A stretch of DNA of 64,000 nt from Spirosoma telluris (GCA_003259005.1 QLII01000001.1:3302501-3366500); one strand, 5' to 3'. Positions 30,084 through 40,406 are shown, counted from the stretch's first letter. Notes: a model not told the origin generated them from the sequence alone. Made by a program: numbers and translations.

Positions 30084-30548
30084 ATGTTGGTATATCGACT
30101 TTATAAGGGCAATTACATTGCTCAGCCCTTGTCGGCAGAAGGCGCGCGTCGGGCGGGTGGCCGCTGGAACCCTAAAGGCTACCCTATTCTTTATACGTCG
30201 GCCACCCCCGAGTTAGCTTTACTGGAGATAGTCGCTCATCTCAATCTGCTCTATTTGCCCAACTTCCATTTGCTGGTGCTAGACATACCAGAAACGCATC
30301 ATTTTGTGTCATTAGCTGACCTACCCGCTAACTGGCAGGATGAGCAGCAGATTGAGGTCTTACAATCTTACTTACAGGACTGGCTTGACGAGCCTGACAG
30401 GCTGAGTGTATCCGTACCTTCAGCAATTATTGATCGGTCCCGAAATTACTTAGTACATACACTTCATCCCAGCTTTGAGGATACCGTTAAGATTGTGGAG
30501 AACGCGCCTTTCCGAATTAATGGCCGTCTACTGAAGACTAACGGATAA
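30084..30548 (+). CDS. RES-domain toxin, module 1
   Basis: 154 residues starting MLVYRLYKGNY at ATG 30084. The RES pattern is complete: conserved arginine in [30 protein letters not shown] with the conserved glutamate, and SVPSAIIDRSRNYLVHTLHP with the serine. RES toxins of the Xre-RES family deplete NAD+ in the cytoplasm and are neutralised by the upstream DUF2384 antitoxin. It is intact, in contrast to the second copy at 32485. Confidence 0.88.
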   Translation: MLVYRLYKGNYIAQPLSAEGARRAGGRWNPKGYPILYTSATPELALLEIVAHLNLLYLPNFHLLVLDIPETHHFVSLADLPANWQDEQQIEVLQSYLQDWLDEPDRLSVSVPSAIIDRSRNYLVHTLHPSFEDTVKIVENAPFRINGRLLKTNG

Positions 30549-30721
30549 GAATAGTTCGAATAGTTTATTCATTGGAGCGTTTGAAGAGAATAAACAGCTA
30601 AAGCATAAAGTCCCATAAAGGAATCTGATTGTAAGTCCGCCTTTCACCCCTTTAACAACATTTAACTTTGACTCTTTGACTTATCCCTGCACCTTTACCG
30701 ACACGATAAAACCTCCTGGAA

Positions 30722-31722
30722 TTGAAACGGTTTCTACTCTCAGCTTTTATTACCATCGCTTTATCCTGTACCAAAAAGGACGTTCTGCCTCAAGCTGACA
30801 AGCAGGTATTATTTGCGGTTCCTGAACAAGCAGAACTTGCTCAGATTAGTAGGGACTGGCAAAAAAGAGATTTAGTACCCACCAACTACCAACTCGTTCA
30901 GGAGAGTAAACTCCTGAATGGAAAATTTACCCTCAAAATGGTGGCTTATGTGGTGGCCGGTATTAAGGAATATGGCGCTTTACTCATTCCTCAAGGAGCT
31001 AACCGCCTGCCAGTTCGGCTATTGATCAATGGATTTGGATTAGGCATTACGGCCAATTCAGTTTCCCTCGCTATCGATAGCACCTTGGCTAACACGCCTT
31101 TTATATTAGCCATTCCAGCTCTGAGGGGCCAATCAGTAGCCCTTACCGTCAACGGCACTCTTTATTCATCCCCTCTTTCGGAGGGCGACCAATGTGATGC
31201 CTTTGATGGGGCTACCGATGATACCATCGCGTTTCTGAACCTGATTCAACAAACCGAAACTAGCGCAGATGTTAACAGAACGGCTGTACGAGGAGGTAGC
31301 CGGGGCGGCACGGTAGCGCTATTAGCAGGCATACGCGATAAACGGGTAAAACGGGTCGTGGGCGTGGTCTGCCCACGGATTTAGTAACGCTTACGGCTCA
31401 ACATGAAAATGACCCAACCTACCAGTGCCAATTTTTAAATGCGCTCAAAAATAACTCCGCTAGTTTAGCGGCCTGCCGAAGCAAATTAATTGCATCCAGC
31501 CCGCTTTACTTCGCCCAGCACTTACCCTTAACCCAATTGCATATGGGTTTAAATGATCCTATCGTTCCCATCAGTCAGGGCCGTGAGTTGGAACAGAAAA
31601 TGGCCCAGCTTCAACTGGACTCAACGTTTAAACTCTATAGCTATCCTAAAACACATACCGATATTGCCACCGATAATCCAGCATTAGCTGAGCGCATTGA
31701 CGATTTCTTATCCAAGCTATAA
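30722..31722 (+). CDS. lipoprotein alpha/beta hydrolase (one frameshift)
   Basis: The lipoprotein signal MKRFLLSAFITIALSC is read from TTG 30722, seven bases after a CTCCTGGA stretch. The hydrolase core has nucleophile elbow GGSRGG (DVNRTAVRGGSRGGTVALLAG), as in prolyl-oligopeptidase-like esterases. One base is missing near 31377; the restored frame reads DLVTLTAQHENDPTYQC and then MGLNDPIVPISQGRELEQ, the strand carrying the acid, and KTHTDIATDN with the histidine. It separates the two toxin-antitoxin modules. Confidence 0.75.
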
Positions 31723-31851
31723 AAACTGGCGAGTGAGTTATTTAATTTCAAACGGGCTTTGAAGAAAGTAAACCAGTGTCAATAGGAAACGTCTCTTAGG
31801 TTCTTCTAGGCTCATTTCTGAATGGCTCCAGCATTTAATTTTCAATCTCCT

Positions 31852-31950
31852 GAAACGCCCGAAGTATTGACACCCAATCGTCTCACGTGGGAGCGTTTTT
31901 ATAAGACACAAACTTTTTCAATATCTGTCTAAGGCAATTAGTAGCATAGT
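31852..31950 (+). repeat. dispersed hairpin repeat with conserved tail
   Basis: TGAAACGCCCGAAGTATTGA, then AATCGTCTCACGTGGGAGCG, TTTTTATAAGACAC, and the distal half ATCTGTCTAAGGCAATTAG followed by GTAGCATAG. It lies between the hydrolase and the second antitoxin. The rest of 31723-32021 contains nothing else I can name. Confidence 0.75.
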
Positions 31951-32021
31951 CTTAGAATTATTTAGTTAAGATCTCTATGCCACCAAAGGGGAACTTGCAA
32001 CTGTCAGCTGATTGTTGTATA

Positions 32022-32039
32022 ATTGTCAATTGATAATTG
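32022..32039. promoter_or_regulatory. palindrome upstream of the second antitoxin, candidate operator
   Basis: AATTGTCAATTGATAATT is palindromic apart from one base pair and ends five bases before the antitoxin ATG. Xre-type antitoxins usually bind palindromes over their own promoter, so this is a reasonable autoregulatory site, inferred only from position and symmetry. Confidence 0.4.
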
Positions 32040-32044
32040 CAGCT

Positions 32045-32455
32045 ATGAAAACCAATCAGCACCTAGCTCCCCAGTTAACGGGACTGCGAGCCAAACGACC
32101 TGTTCAAATTAAACCCACTGGACTGGATGCACGGCTTAACCACTTAGCTCAACAACTCGGCGTTACCCTCAAAGAATTAGCTCCCCTCTTGCAGCTCTCG
32201 GAAAGCACCCTACACCGATTACGGCACCAAACGACTTTGAGCGGACCCACGGCCGAACGGGCAGAGTTACTGCAACAAGTTATCCAGCATGGCCTGCGGG
32301 TGTATGCTGACGATGAGCAGGCCTTGCGGGACTGGCTGCGCTATCCGCTTGGCGAGTTAGATGGTCGTACACCGTTGCAAACCCTAACCACCATTGCCGG
32401 TTTTACCCAAGTCAACGATGTGTTAGGCCGGATTGAGCACGGCATCTTCTACTAA
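32045..32455 (+). CDS. antitoxin of Xre/MbcA/ParS type (DUF2384), module 2
   Basis: 136 residues, starting [11 protein letters not shown] at ATG 32045 (the in-frame extension to 32012 would cover the candidate operator). The helix-turn-helix [21 protein letters not shown] and the segment [21 protein letters not shown], ending [10 protein letters not shown], align along the length with the antitoxin at 29582, though many residues differ. It is intact, while the toxin 29 bases downstream is broken in this sequence. Confidence 0.87.
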   Translation: MKTNQHLAPQLTGLRAKRPVQIKPTGLDARLNHLAQQLGVTLKELAPLLQLSESTLHRLRHQTTLSGPTAERAELLQQVIQHGLRVYADDEQALRDWLRYPLGELDGRTPLQTLTTIAGFTQVNDVLGRIEHGIFY

Positions 32456-32484
32456 CACGCTCTTCGAATTACCCCCCTGATTAC

Positions 32485-32956
32485 ATGTTGGTTTATCGTT
32501 TACTGCAGGCCGCTTATCGTCATGAGCCCCTGTCTGGACAAGGAGCTGCCTTGTATGGCGGCCGTTGGAACCCTAAGGGGCTATCGCTGCTGTATACCAC
32601 TGAATCCCAGCCTTAAGCTTGCTAGAAGTGCTGGTGCATCTTAATCCTAAACACATACCTCAATACTATATAGTCACCATTGAGGTGCCGGACTCGATAC
32701 GTTCTTTTCAAGAGCAGGACCTACCGCTGATTGGCGAGCTACCGGTAGTGGCCCCTTATCCTCTCAAAGCTTTCTAGTGGATTGGTTGCAAAGACCGGAT
32801 CACTTGGTCGTTCAGGTGCCCAGTACGGTGGTACCTATCATGACTAATTACTTGATCACCCCCCGCCATGAACTGTTTACCCGTTGTCAAGTCATCAAAT
32901 CGGAAGTCTTCGAGATTGATGAGCGTCTGTATGATCCTTCGCGACGCGGACACTAG
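32485..32956 (+). pseudogene. RES-domain toxin, module 2 (two frameshifts)
   Basis: From ATG 32485 the frame reads [18 protein letters not shown] and [16 protein letters not shown], then stops at 32614. One restored base near 32612 gives [19 protein letters not shown], and a second near 32760 gives SFLVDWLQRPDHLVVQVPS through TPRHELF to the TAG at 32956. All RES motifs are then present. If real, the damage would leave an orphan antitoxin; it may equally be a base-calling artefact. Confidence 0.8.
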
Positions 32957-32974
32957 TTAGATAAGGGCTAACTA

Positions 32975-33034
32975 ATTAAATAGGGATAATTACGAACGTT
33001 TCTCTGTCTCATGTGGGAGCGTTTATTTGAGAAT
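32975..33034 (+). repeat. dispersed hairpin repeat
   Basis: TTCTCTGTCTCATGTGGGAGCG-type centre with TTTATTTGAGAATAAAA on the right; the left AACGCCC arm is not recognisable. It lies between the convergent toxin and serine hydrolase genes. The remaining bases to 33279 show no gene. Confidence 0.6.
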
Positions 33035-33279
33035 AAAACCTGAGGGTAATAATTACGAATAGAGGAGGTGTATGACACCAAAGCTGCCGAATCATGAGAA
33101 TTCCCAGCGATGCTCACTATCCACTGAATAACTGTACATATTCTTTTATAGGGCTTGTCTGTTGGGGTAGTTAACACATTCAGGATAGCCGCCACCGTAG
33201 AGAGTTAACCAGCTATACCTTGAATGTGTCAGATACCCCTAACGATACTAGCAAGCTGGTTTTATAATTAATCCGCTTA

Positions 33280-34702
33280 TTAGTGGTTTGAGCGATCAGA
33301 GGGTGTGGTCAGCCGGTTTAGTTTGATCCGGCCTTCATCCTCTGGAATAACCAGACTATATTGAACGCTCGTTTGCCCGCAGTCGATTTTAAACCGATAA
33401 AGACCTTGAGGAAGACAACTCAAATTGAATACCTCGTTGTTGGTTTTGGCGGTGTTGGTGGCTCGGTACATATTTTGTGAAACCTCATCCTGAATTCTAA
33501 TCAAGAGCTGCTGCTGAGCCGGGTTCTTGCACCATAGCCTTACCTTTTTGCCCTCAAGCTGTATTAACTGTACAGCCAGTTGATCAGAATCAGCTTGAGA
33601 TGACTCAGCCATTTGCTCCTCAGGTGCTGGTAGTGAAAACTGTGGTCTGGGTGCCCATTGACCAGTAGTTGATAAATCGTACGATTTAATCCGGTCAGCC
33701 ATTAAATGGCCCTCCACAAGCCTGGCCAGTAAATCGTCAAAGTCAGGTAAGGCCATCTTGGTCTGTTTTTCCACAATCGTCCCGCCAAGATGGTATTGCC
33801 CGAAAAGTACCGACCAATGCGCCCTGGCGGCTCTAGCATGGGTAAGTCCAGGGTAAATTTTACCCAATCATCACTGGTATTCATCTTATATTCAGCGCCG
33901 GGTGAGTCCGACCTGGTGACATCACAATCCAGCCCACTTTGATTCGTCAGCAAGTGCTCCAAGGTGATCTGCTTTTTGTCATCCGTGATATTGGCAATCG
34001 CATATTCAGGAAAAAAGGAGAGCACCGGCACGTCGGTGCTGGGTAGATAACCTTTATCGATGGCAATGCCAGCCAAGGCCGACACAAAACTCTTGGTGGC
34101 CGAGCGCAGTTCATGCAGTTTGTCGCGGGTGTACTCATAAAAATATTCTTCAAAGACCAGTTTGCCATCTTTAATGATGAGCACGCTATGCACATTGGGA
34201 TACGTACCGTTGCTTATTTTTCGTACCATTTGACTGAGCAGCGCCGTGTCTAAACCCGATTGGGCCACATGGCCGGTCAGTAAGCCATCGGCAACCTGTT
34301 TAGGTTGTCGGTACTGATAGCCGTTTGCGGTATCCAGCCGGGCATACCAGAGCTGCTTAGTAAACGAAACGTTCTTGCTGAGGAGTTTAAAGTGGGTATT
34401 GTCTAGTATATAGCCGATGACCTTGTTGGAGGCATTCCGGTAAAACTGGAGTTTCTCCTGGGCTTTCGACATAAACAGGTCGTTGCCCAGGTAAGTCAAT
34501 TCAACTTTCAACTCGCTAACGTTAATAAGGGCATAGAATCGATTGTCTTTGGGGAGGCCGCGATTTGAAACGGCGATTGATTTCGGTATTCATAAATTCC
34601 CTCATAGGCCTGTAGGGCTTGATAGGTAATCGGTTCTTGGGTCTGGGAAAAAGCCGGTGCCATAGGCAGCCCTACCCTCCGACAATAGACAATCGCTTTC
34701 AT
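33280..34702 (-). CDS. serine beta-lactamase-like hydrolase with unusual C-terminus (two frameshifts)
   Basis: Three minus-strand frames join at a CCCC run near 34545 and near 33800. The middle part has the penicilloyl-serine motif SATK in ELRSATKSFVSALAGIAIDKG and LEHLLTNQSGLD. After VEKQTKMALPDFDDLLARL the expected HxG/KTG region is missing. Instead a glutamine-rich linker leads to a beta domain (KVRLWCKNPAQQQLLIRIQD, CLPQGLYRFKIDC) resembling small export or sorting domains. It may be a fusion formed by deletion. The N-terminal signal peptide is unclear. Confidence 0.65.
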
Positions 34703-34974
34703 TAATCTGTTTTCTTAGCGTGTTGCGCTGAGAAACTGCTGTCGTTTCGTCTCGCTTAGAAAAGGTCAATTCCTGTACCAAGCTAAAAAGTCCGCCTGAC
34801 GGCTTGCTATAGGGGTTTTAGCCATTCGTTTTGTACGATACTGGACATAACACCGGACAAGCCGGACATACTATGTCGCTGATAAGCTGTGGAACTGAAG
34901 CTATCAATGATGCTGGAACGAAGAATCGAACAGGAAGGCGTTTGTACAAAACTTCAGGCAAATACCGTTTCACC

Positions 34975-35103
34975 AAACGCCCCAATTACGAGGCAGATGC
35001 ATGAATACTGCTTCGTCTCAAGTTGGAGCATTTTTTGAGAATGACCTTCTGAGTGCTAGTCTGTTGTTTTAGTCTACGTCTCATGCCATTCGTAGCATAC
35101 GAT
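34975..35103 (+). repeat. dispersed hairpin repeat, full-length copy with tail
   Basis: CAAACGCCCCAATTACGAGG, GATGCATGAATACTG, CTTCGTCTCAAGTTGGAGCA, TTTTTTGAGAATG, a distal part, and the tail TTCGTAGCATACGATC. This is one of the most complete copies. It lies between two minus-strand genes; 34703-34974 shows nothing else. Confidence 0.8.
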
Positions 35104-35179
35104 CTAACCACCATGGTGGGACCTTGACAGACCGCATGCCTGAGCAACCTAAAAAACGCTTGCTGCAACGACTATTTTC

Positions 35180-35617
35180 TTAATCGGTTAGATAAATTCT
35201 AGTCAGCTTAAAGTAACACCCTTCCCTACAAGGCGGAGTAATGACCATTTTACCATCCTGGATAAGAAGACCAACGGAATAATATCCTGAACTCGCTTGT
35301 GGACTCGTGGACAGTTGAAGTTGTAAGCCAGCCTGAGTGGAATCGACTTGATAGTAAGACCAGTTGGCCAAGGTACTCAAATCATCCCCCTGTTTAGCCA
35401 GCCGACCAGAAGGCAAAAACGTTAATCCTTGAACAGGTCCTCCAGTGCTTATTTGTTTTACCTGAGTTCCTGTGGGTGTCGTCTACTTGATCTCGTACAG
35501 GGCCCAAGATCCCTGAATATGAAATCGATTATCGACCTGAGGAGTGGTTTCCGACTTAGAACAGCCTACTAGAGCAAGGAGGAAGATCGCGAGTAGTGAC
35601 TTTCTGAAAGCATCCAT
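35180..35617 (-). pseudogene. lipocalin-like lipoprotein with an in-frame TAG
   Basis: ATG 35617 gives a lipoprotein signal (MDAFRKSLLAIFLLALVGC) and then SKSETTPQVDNRFHIQGSWALYEIK, followed by an in-frame TAG at 35483-35485. The same frame continues TTPTGTQVKQISTGGPVQGL to a stop at 35180. GSWxLYEI is the start of many lipocalin-like exported proteins. Because both sides share one frame, this is a nonsense codon (possibly CAG to TAG), not one of the common one-base deletions. Confidence 0.6.
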
Positions 35618-35755
35618 AAACGAGTTGTTTGGGAGGAGGATTCGAACCGGTTAAGAATGGTTGTAAGCGGCCTTATACTTCCAGGGATTTATTCTGTTGT
35701 AATAGCTTAAGACAAACCCTGTAAAGTTTTTTCAGCCTTTTAAGCGACACTTGTA

Positions 35756-37164
35756 TTATTTCTTTCGTTTCAGAAGAGCCTGCGTGCCCAGAATTAATGG
35801 ACCCAAGTTCGCTTTACTGTTCGTCAGGATCACACAGCCACTGCCTAGCTCAGGGAAAGCGGAGATATGCGTGGTAAACCCTGGTGTGCTGCCATTATGC
35901 TGAATATCCCGATACGAACCCGTGTTTCGTACGCCCCACCCTAGACCGATGTCGTTACGAGTGGGCTGATGCGTTAAACGAATAGTCGGGCCTTGTTCCG
36001 CAATCTGGGCCTGGAGGTAAACCATCATATCGGCTAAATCGGAGTGAATAGCACCAGCCGGACCCAGGAAACCTTCATCCTGAAACGAGAATTCTCGCCC
36101 ATTTTCGGTGTAGGGAAAGGCCATGCGGTTTTTATCGGTATCAAGCTGTTGATATGTTGTTTGCCTCATGCCTAGCGGTTTGGTAATATATTGCTTCAGT
36201 AACTCTCCATACGGCCGGTGATAGATCGTTTCCAAAATATGCCCCAGGAGGGCCATGCCCCAGTTCGAGTAGTCAAATTTGTAGCCCGGCAAGGTGTCAA
36301 GCTTTACCAAGTGAAGAGCCCCATAAAATAAACTAGAATCATAGTTGGCTTCTGGAGTGGCCGGATGGTAACCTGGTTGATTACCAATGTTAGGTGGCAT
36401 GGGTGGTAGGCGGGCGGTATGGTTGGCTAAATCCTGTAAGGTAACAGGTTGGTTGTCAAACTGTAAATTCGGATAATCACCCGGCAGATAAGCTCGAATG
36501 TCATCGGATAGGGCGACCTTCCTATCCATCACGGCCTGGGCTAATAAAAGGGCTGTGAAGGTCTTGGTCACCGAGCCAATTTCATAACCCGTTCGTGAAG
36601 TAGGTAATTTGCCACTCCCTTTTTTGATCTCTCCATAGTGGTACATATAAGGTCGCCCGTCTTTAATGAGGCCAATCGAAAGTCCCCTTGCTCTGGGATC
36701 TCGAAAGTAGGTACGGGCTACGCTATCAATCGCCCGATCCAGATCAGTCTTAAGGGGGTTGGTACTGGTAATGGGGGGAGAGGTCGTCAGCAGCGAAACG
36801 GGGACACTTGAAAGGCCAAAACTGCTAAACTTGCCTTCCGGCGTCACTTTCAGAAACATCGTCATATCTCTCACCTCAAACTCAAGGTGATAGGAAATCC
36901 CCCCCTGGCTTCTTGCTGAGAAACTACCCGGATAATGTTACCACTGTTCCGATTACTTTTTAGGTAGCTAACGAGTTTGTTTTCAGAAATAGTCCTGGAA
37001 AATGAGGTATCCGCCAGTTGATAGATGCCTTTTAAGTCATCCCGATTAAACCGGGTAATGATGGAGTCGCTTACCTGACGATAAGGCAGCTGGCTGCTTT
37101 GGGAGAAGCTGGGAACTGTCATCAGTAACAAAGATCCCCAAAGCAAGAATAGTCGAAGCATCAT
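35756..37164 (-). CDS. exported serine hydrolase of the beta-lactamase/class C family (one frameshift)
   Basis: Start MMLRLFLLWGSLLLMTVPSFS at 37164 gives a signal peptide. Residues about 25-105 form a small alpha/beta domain like DUF3887. One base is missing next to a G run near 36900, after which SYHLEFEVRDMTMFLKV continues. The catalytic domain has SVTK (EIGSVTKTFTALLLAQ), YSN in KFDYSNWGMALLG, and HNGSTPG near the end. Family members act on peptides, esters or beta-lactams in the periplasm. It is not close enough to AmpC to predict resistance. Confidence 0.85.
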
Positions 37165-37395
37165 AGCGTGCGCAGTTGAAAAGGAATGTAGTTTTTTGAC
37201 TAGATGACCCATTCTTTGTTAGAATGCGTAGATGGGTAGCCGTCTTTCCTCGCCCTTGACTCTGTCTGGTTTTGTTTTGGAGTAAGTAGAGACAGAACGT
37301 GGCTATGGCTTTACGAATAGGCTGCATCATCATACAGCCTGCAAGGTAGCGAGTTAGATGCCTACGGAATAGAATGAAATTAGCGTGGTAGCCGC

Positions 37396-38180
37396 TTATA
37401 ATTGTCGGAACCGGTTAGGGACGAAGCCGGTCAATTGGTGAAACGTGCGCGTAAAATGGCTTTGATCGGCGAAACCACACTGGTAGGCAATGTCGGTTAA
37501 AGAAAGGTGTGGCGACTTGATAAGTGCAATCGCTTTGGTCACCCGTAGTTTACGCATATATTCCCCCATTGTCGCCTGAAAGTACTTGGGGAAATATTTA
37601 GAAATGGTCACCGGATGTACGTCGGCAGCGGTGGCTAAGTCGGTCAAGGTGATTGCTTCATGCCACCGGTCCTGTATCAGTTCCTCAACGATGTTCACCC
37701 ACGGCGGAATAAAACCTGGGCGTGATTCATTCAGCAGTTGATGAATAAGCATTCCGCGTGAAGCGGTGGAAAAACAATCCGTTTGCTGGAATTCCCGGTA
37801 CAGTTTCAGGATAATTATAGCGCAGTCAGAGGTGGCCTGAATTCCATTTCCTAATTGCTCGTTTGTAAGCTGGTACTGGCTCAGAAAAGAGTCGTCAAGT
37901 TCAATGTTAATATGCTGAGCAGGGAATTGTTTCTGGATCGTCTGATGGGCTTCCCCAGCCGGATAAAAAGTCACACAGCCTGGGGTACGCTCCTGTTGAG
38001 TTGCTCTCCTTTTTTCCAGGTTACCCCTTGCAAAACCAGACTGATATGGGCGTTTTGATGACAATGCATCATCCCGGTGGGCTGGTCAGGTAGATAGGCG
38101 GTTCGATTGAGACGAAGCCCATTGTCCTGGAATGAATCGACTGCATCACCTAAAAATGCCCCTGGTTCTAATGCAACCAT
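37396..38180 (-). CDS. AraC-family transcriptional regulator (one frameshift)
   Basis: Two frames join near 38010 by one missing base (HISLVLQG, then TQQERTPGCVTFYPAGEAHQT). The N-terminal cupin has the AHQT histidine segment. The C-terminal helix-turn-helix pair is in ITLTDLATAADVHPVTISKYF and LSLTDIAYQCGFADQSHFTRTFHQLTG. It lies downstream of, and divergent from, the outer-membrane-type gene at 38523, with a dispersed repeat and a terminator in between. Confidence 0.85.
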
Positions 38181-38269
38181 TTGGTATAAATTCGATATAT
38201 AAACCTACTTCACGATTCTTATCAGCAAAGAGACATCCTATTGTTTTTAGTTGCATCTAGTGTTGCATT

Positions 38270-38379
38270 AAACTCCCCAATTAATAAGCATTTACACAAT
38301 GGCTCTTTCGTCTCAGTTGGGAGCGAATTGTGAGACAGTGATTTTTCAATTACTGTCCAACGTCATCAGTAGCATACGA
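38270..38379 (+). repeat. dispersed hairpin repeat with second hairpin and tail
   Basis: TTAAACTCCCCAATTAATAAG, TTTCGTCTCAGTTGGGAGCG, then GACAGTGATTTTTCAATTAC-TGTC, which forms a second stem (GACAGT/ACTGTC), and the tail CAGTAGCATACGAG. It shows best that the family has two hairpins and a conserved end. It lies between divergent genes. Confidence 0.8.
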
Positions 38380-38424
38380 GAAAGGCCGAGCTGAATGTCA
38401 TTTTCAGTTCGGCCTTTCTCTTTT
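38378..38424 (+). terminator. strong intrinsic terminator in a leader region
   Basis: An 18-bp stem (38378-38395 with 38403-38420, one G-U pair; GAGAAAGGCCGAGCTGAA on the left) and a 7-base loop are followed by TTTT. It reads on the plus strand, yet no plus-strand gene ends nearby; the next gene starts at 38523. It overlaps the last bases of the dispersed repeat tail. Confidence 0.75.
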
Positions 38425-38522
38425 CAGGTTGAGTATGGATCTTTTCCACCTCGTCGACCAAAGCTTTGAAACGGGCACTACCCAGGTCAATTTTGCAATC
38501 TCAAGAAAACAACATCGCCCCC

Positions 38523-39347
38523 ATGAACATACTTGTCAAAACGTTTCTTTTGTTCGCTAGTATAGCTCAGGTTCGACTCACCGCTTCAGCACAAACATAC
38601 CGCAACAGCATTGGCCTGTCTGTGGGCACATTCCGGCTTCACTCACTGGATGAGCAGGCCTCTCCGCTTCGGTATGCCGGTCTGGTAAAACCACTGTTTG
38701 GGCTATCCTATTGTCATCATTCAGAAAATTCGCGCGTCAATCTGAGGCTGTCTGGTGGAGCGGGCACCCTGACCCCCGATCGTTTCGGTACCCGGACGTA
38801 CACAACCAAGTTTGACGATGGTACTCCCTACACCTACCAAATTTCGTCAGAACTGTATCATATCAATCTCGAAGCGGATTACCTCCGGCGCATCGGTCCG
38901 GCTGAACCAACCCGGGTCACTACCTGGGTTGGCGGTTCGTTTCAGGAGTCACTGGTGTACGCTGATGAAGTGGCTAATTTTCCCTGGGTCGTCAATACCG
39001 CCACGCTATCGCCAGTTATCCAGAGTGATTATGGGTTTGCCTCCAATCACAGCCTGACCGTACGGGTAGATATGGCCGTTGTGGGCCTAATCACCCGCGC
39101 CATTTGGGCCAGCTTCCCTAAGTCCACCCGCGACAATAACGTTATCGCCTATTTTAAGCAGGGTACGCATCCAGCCACGGTGAGTAAGCTGGGCAATGTA
39201 AACCTGCAGTTTGGGTATACGTATCGCATTAGCCCACGGTTTAGTTTGGGCGCCAACTACCGTGCCCGTTACCTATCCTATCCGGACCCTCGCCCGATTC
39301 GGTCCTTATCCAGTTCTGTTTCGCTGGAAGGCGAAGTTCATTTTTAA
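38523..39347 (+). CDS. outer-membrane-type beta-barrel protein, unknown
   Basis: 274 residues from ATG 38523, which gives a signal peptide (MNILVKTFLLFASIAQVRLTASAQ); the upstream in-frame start at 38466 would add 19 unlikely residues. The mature part has alternating strand patterns (YRNSIGLSVGTFRLHSLD, SRVNLRLSGGAGTL, NVNLQFGYTYRISPRFSLGANYRARYL) and ends VSLEGEVHF, consistent with a 10- to 12-strand barrel. No family is recognised. A terminator lies 99 bases upstream, so its expression may be controlled in the leader. Confidence 0.75.
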   Translation: MNILVKTFLLFASIAQVRLTASAQTYRNSIGLSVGTFRLHSLDEQASPLRYAGLVKPLFGLSYCHHSENSRVNLRLSGGAGTLTPDRFGTRTYTTKFDDGTPYTYQISSELYHINLEADYLRRIGPAEPTRVTTWVGGSFQESLVYADEVANFPWVVNTATLSPVIQSDYGFASNHSLTVRVDMAVVGLITRAIWASFPKSTRDNNVIAYFKQGTHPATVSKLGNVNLQFGYTYRISPRFSLGANYRARYLSYPDPRPIRSLSSSVSLEGEVHF

Positions 39348-39374
39348 GCAACAATACATACGATCACGAACCAT

Positions 39375-40406
39375 ATGACCATGAAAAATTGGCTTACATT
39401 CTTCCTTCTGTTGTGGGTTGGCGCCCTGTTTGCATCCTGCTCCAACCGACTTCTCGGTCCTGAGCTACCCAATACCCCGTCACCAATTTCGACTATCTGT
39501 GGGGTGAATATGACAAACTGTATGGGGCTTTTGAGCCCAAAAAGCTCGACTGGAACACCCTCTATCAAACCTACCGGCCGCAGGTGAGCGAGCAGACGAC
39601 CGATGCTGAACTTTACCGGGTACTGGTGGCGCTGCTTAATCACCTCGATGATAACCACGTTTACCTACGACCAACGGCCAATACACAGCTCCCCTGGTAC
39701 AATGGGGCATTCTGGGGCGCGCTCAGGTAACGGATTATGATGGTGCCGTGGTAAACCAATACCTGATTGAAAGGCGAACGATTACTCACGAATTTGTCTG
39801 CGGAAAATTCGCGCATAAGGTGGGCTATATATTGCTGAAAGGCTTTGAAGAGAATATAGATACGTATGAGAAAACAATGGATTCGGTACTTACCTACCTT
39901 CAGGATACCAAGGGCTTAGTGATTGATCTGCGTGAAAATGGGGGAGGTGAAGACCGGGTCGGGCAGTATATCGCCAATCGATTTGCGACCGAACGGCATC
40001 TATCCTTTACCGCCCGTTTGCGCAATGGCCCCGGCATAGTGATTTTGGGCCTGAGTTGCAATTTTATACCGAGCCGGCCGGCCTTTTTCAATATACCAAA
40101 CCGATCGTTGTGCTCACCAATAGAACGACTTACAGCACGGGCGAAACATTCATGCTGGCTATGCTTCAGAACAAAACCGTGACGCAGGTAGGCGATGTCA
40201 CAGGCGGTGCTTTTTCGGACGCGGTGACGCGTGATTTACCCAACGGGTGGAGCTTCCGGGTTCCCATTGCCGATGTGCGGGACGCCAATGGCCATAACCT
40301 CGAAAGTATCGGCATTATGCCTAAAGTAGTCGTTCAAAACAAGCCCGAAGAACTAAAGGCGGGCCACGATCGGGCGTTGGAAACGGCCCTGGAATTGCTC
40401 CGCTAA
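39375..40406 (+). CDS. S41-family C-terminal processing peptidase, lipoprotein (three frameshifts)
   Basis: The lipoprotein signal MTMKNWLTFFLLLWVGALFASC starts at 39375 (39381 is the alternative). Repair of single bases near 39478, 39710 and 40045 gives a full S41 protein: NFDYLWGEYDKLYGAFEPKK, LLNHLDDNHVYL, GYILLKGFEE, LVIDLRENGGGEDRVG and TNRTTYSTGETFMLAML, with the catalytic serine in the TYSTGE region and VTQVGDVTGGAFSDA downstream. It resembles the tricorn/tail-specific protease family. It would degrade periplasmic or surface peptides. A LytS/LytTR pair follows at 39 bases. Confidence 0.8.

Noticed and set aside
30722..31722. The hydrolase as a third component of the toxin-antitoxin modules
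   Set aside because: It carries a lipoprotein signal and its own upstream region, so it acts outside the cytoplasm where the toxins act; proximity alone is not support.
37046..37333. Minus-strand frame overlapping the start of the serine hydrolase
   Set aside because: It lies out of frame over the signal-peptide region of the better-supported gene and has no domain.
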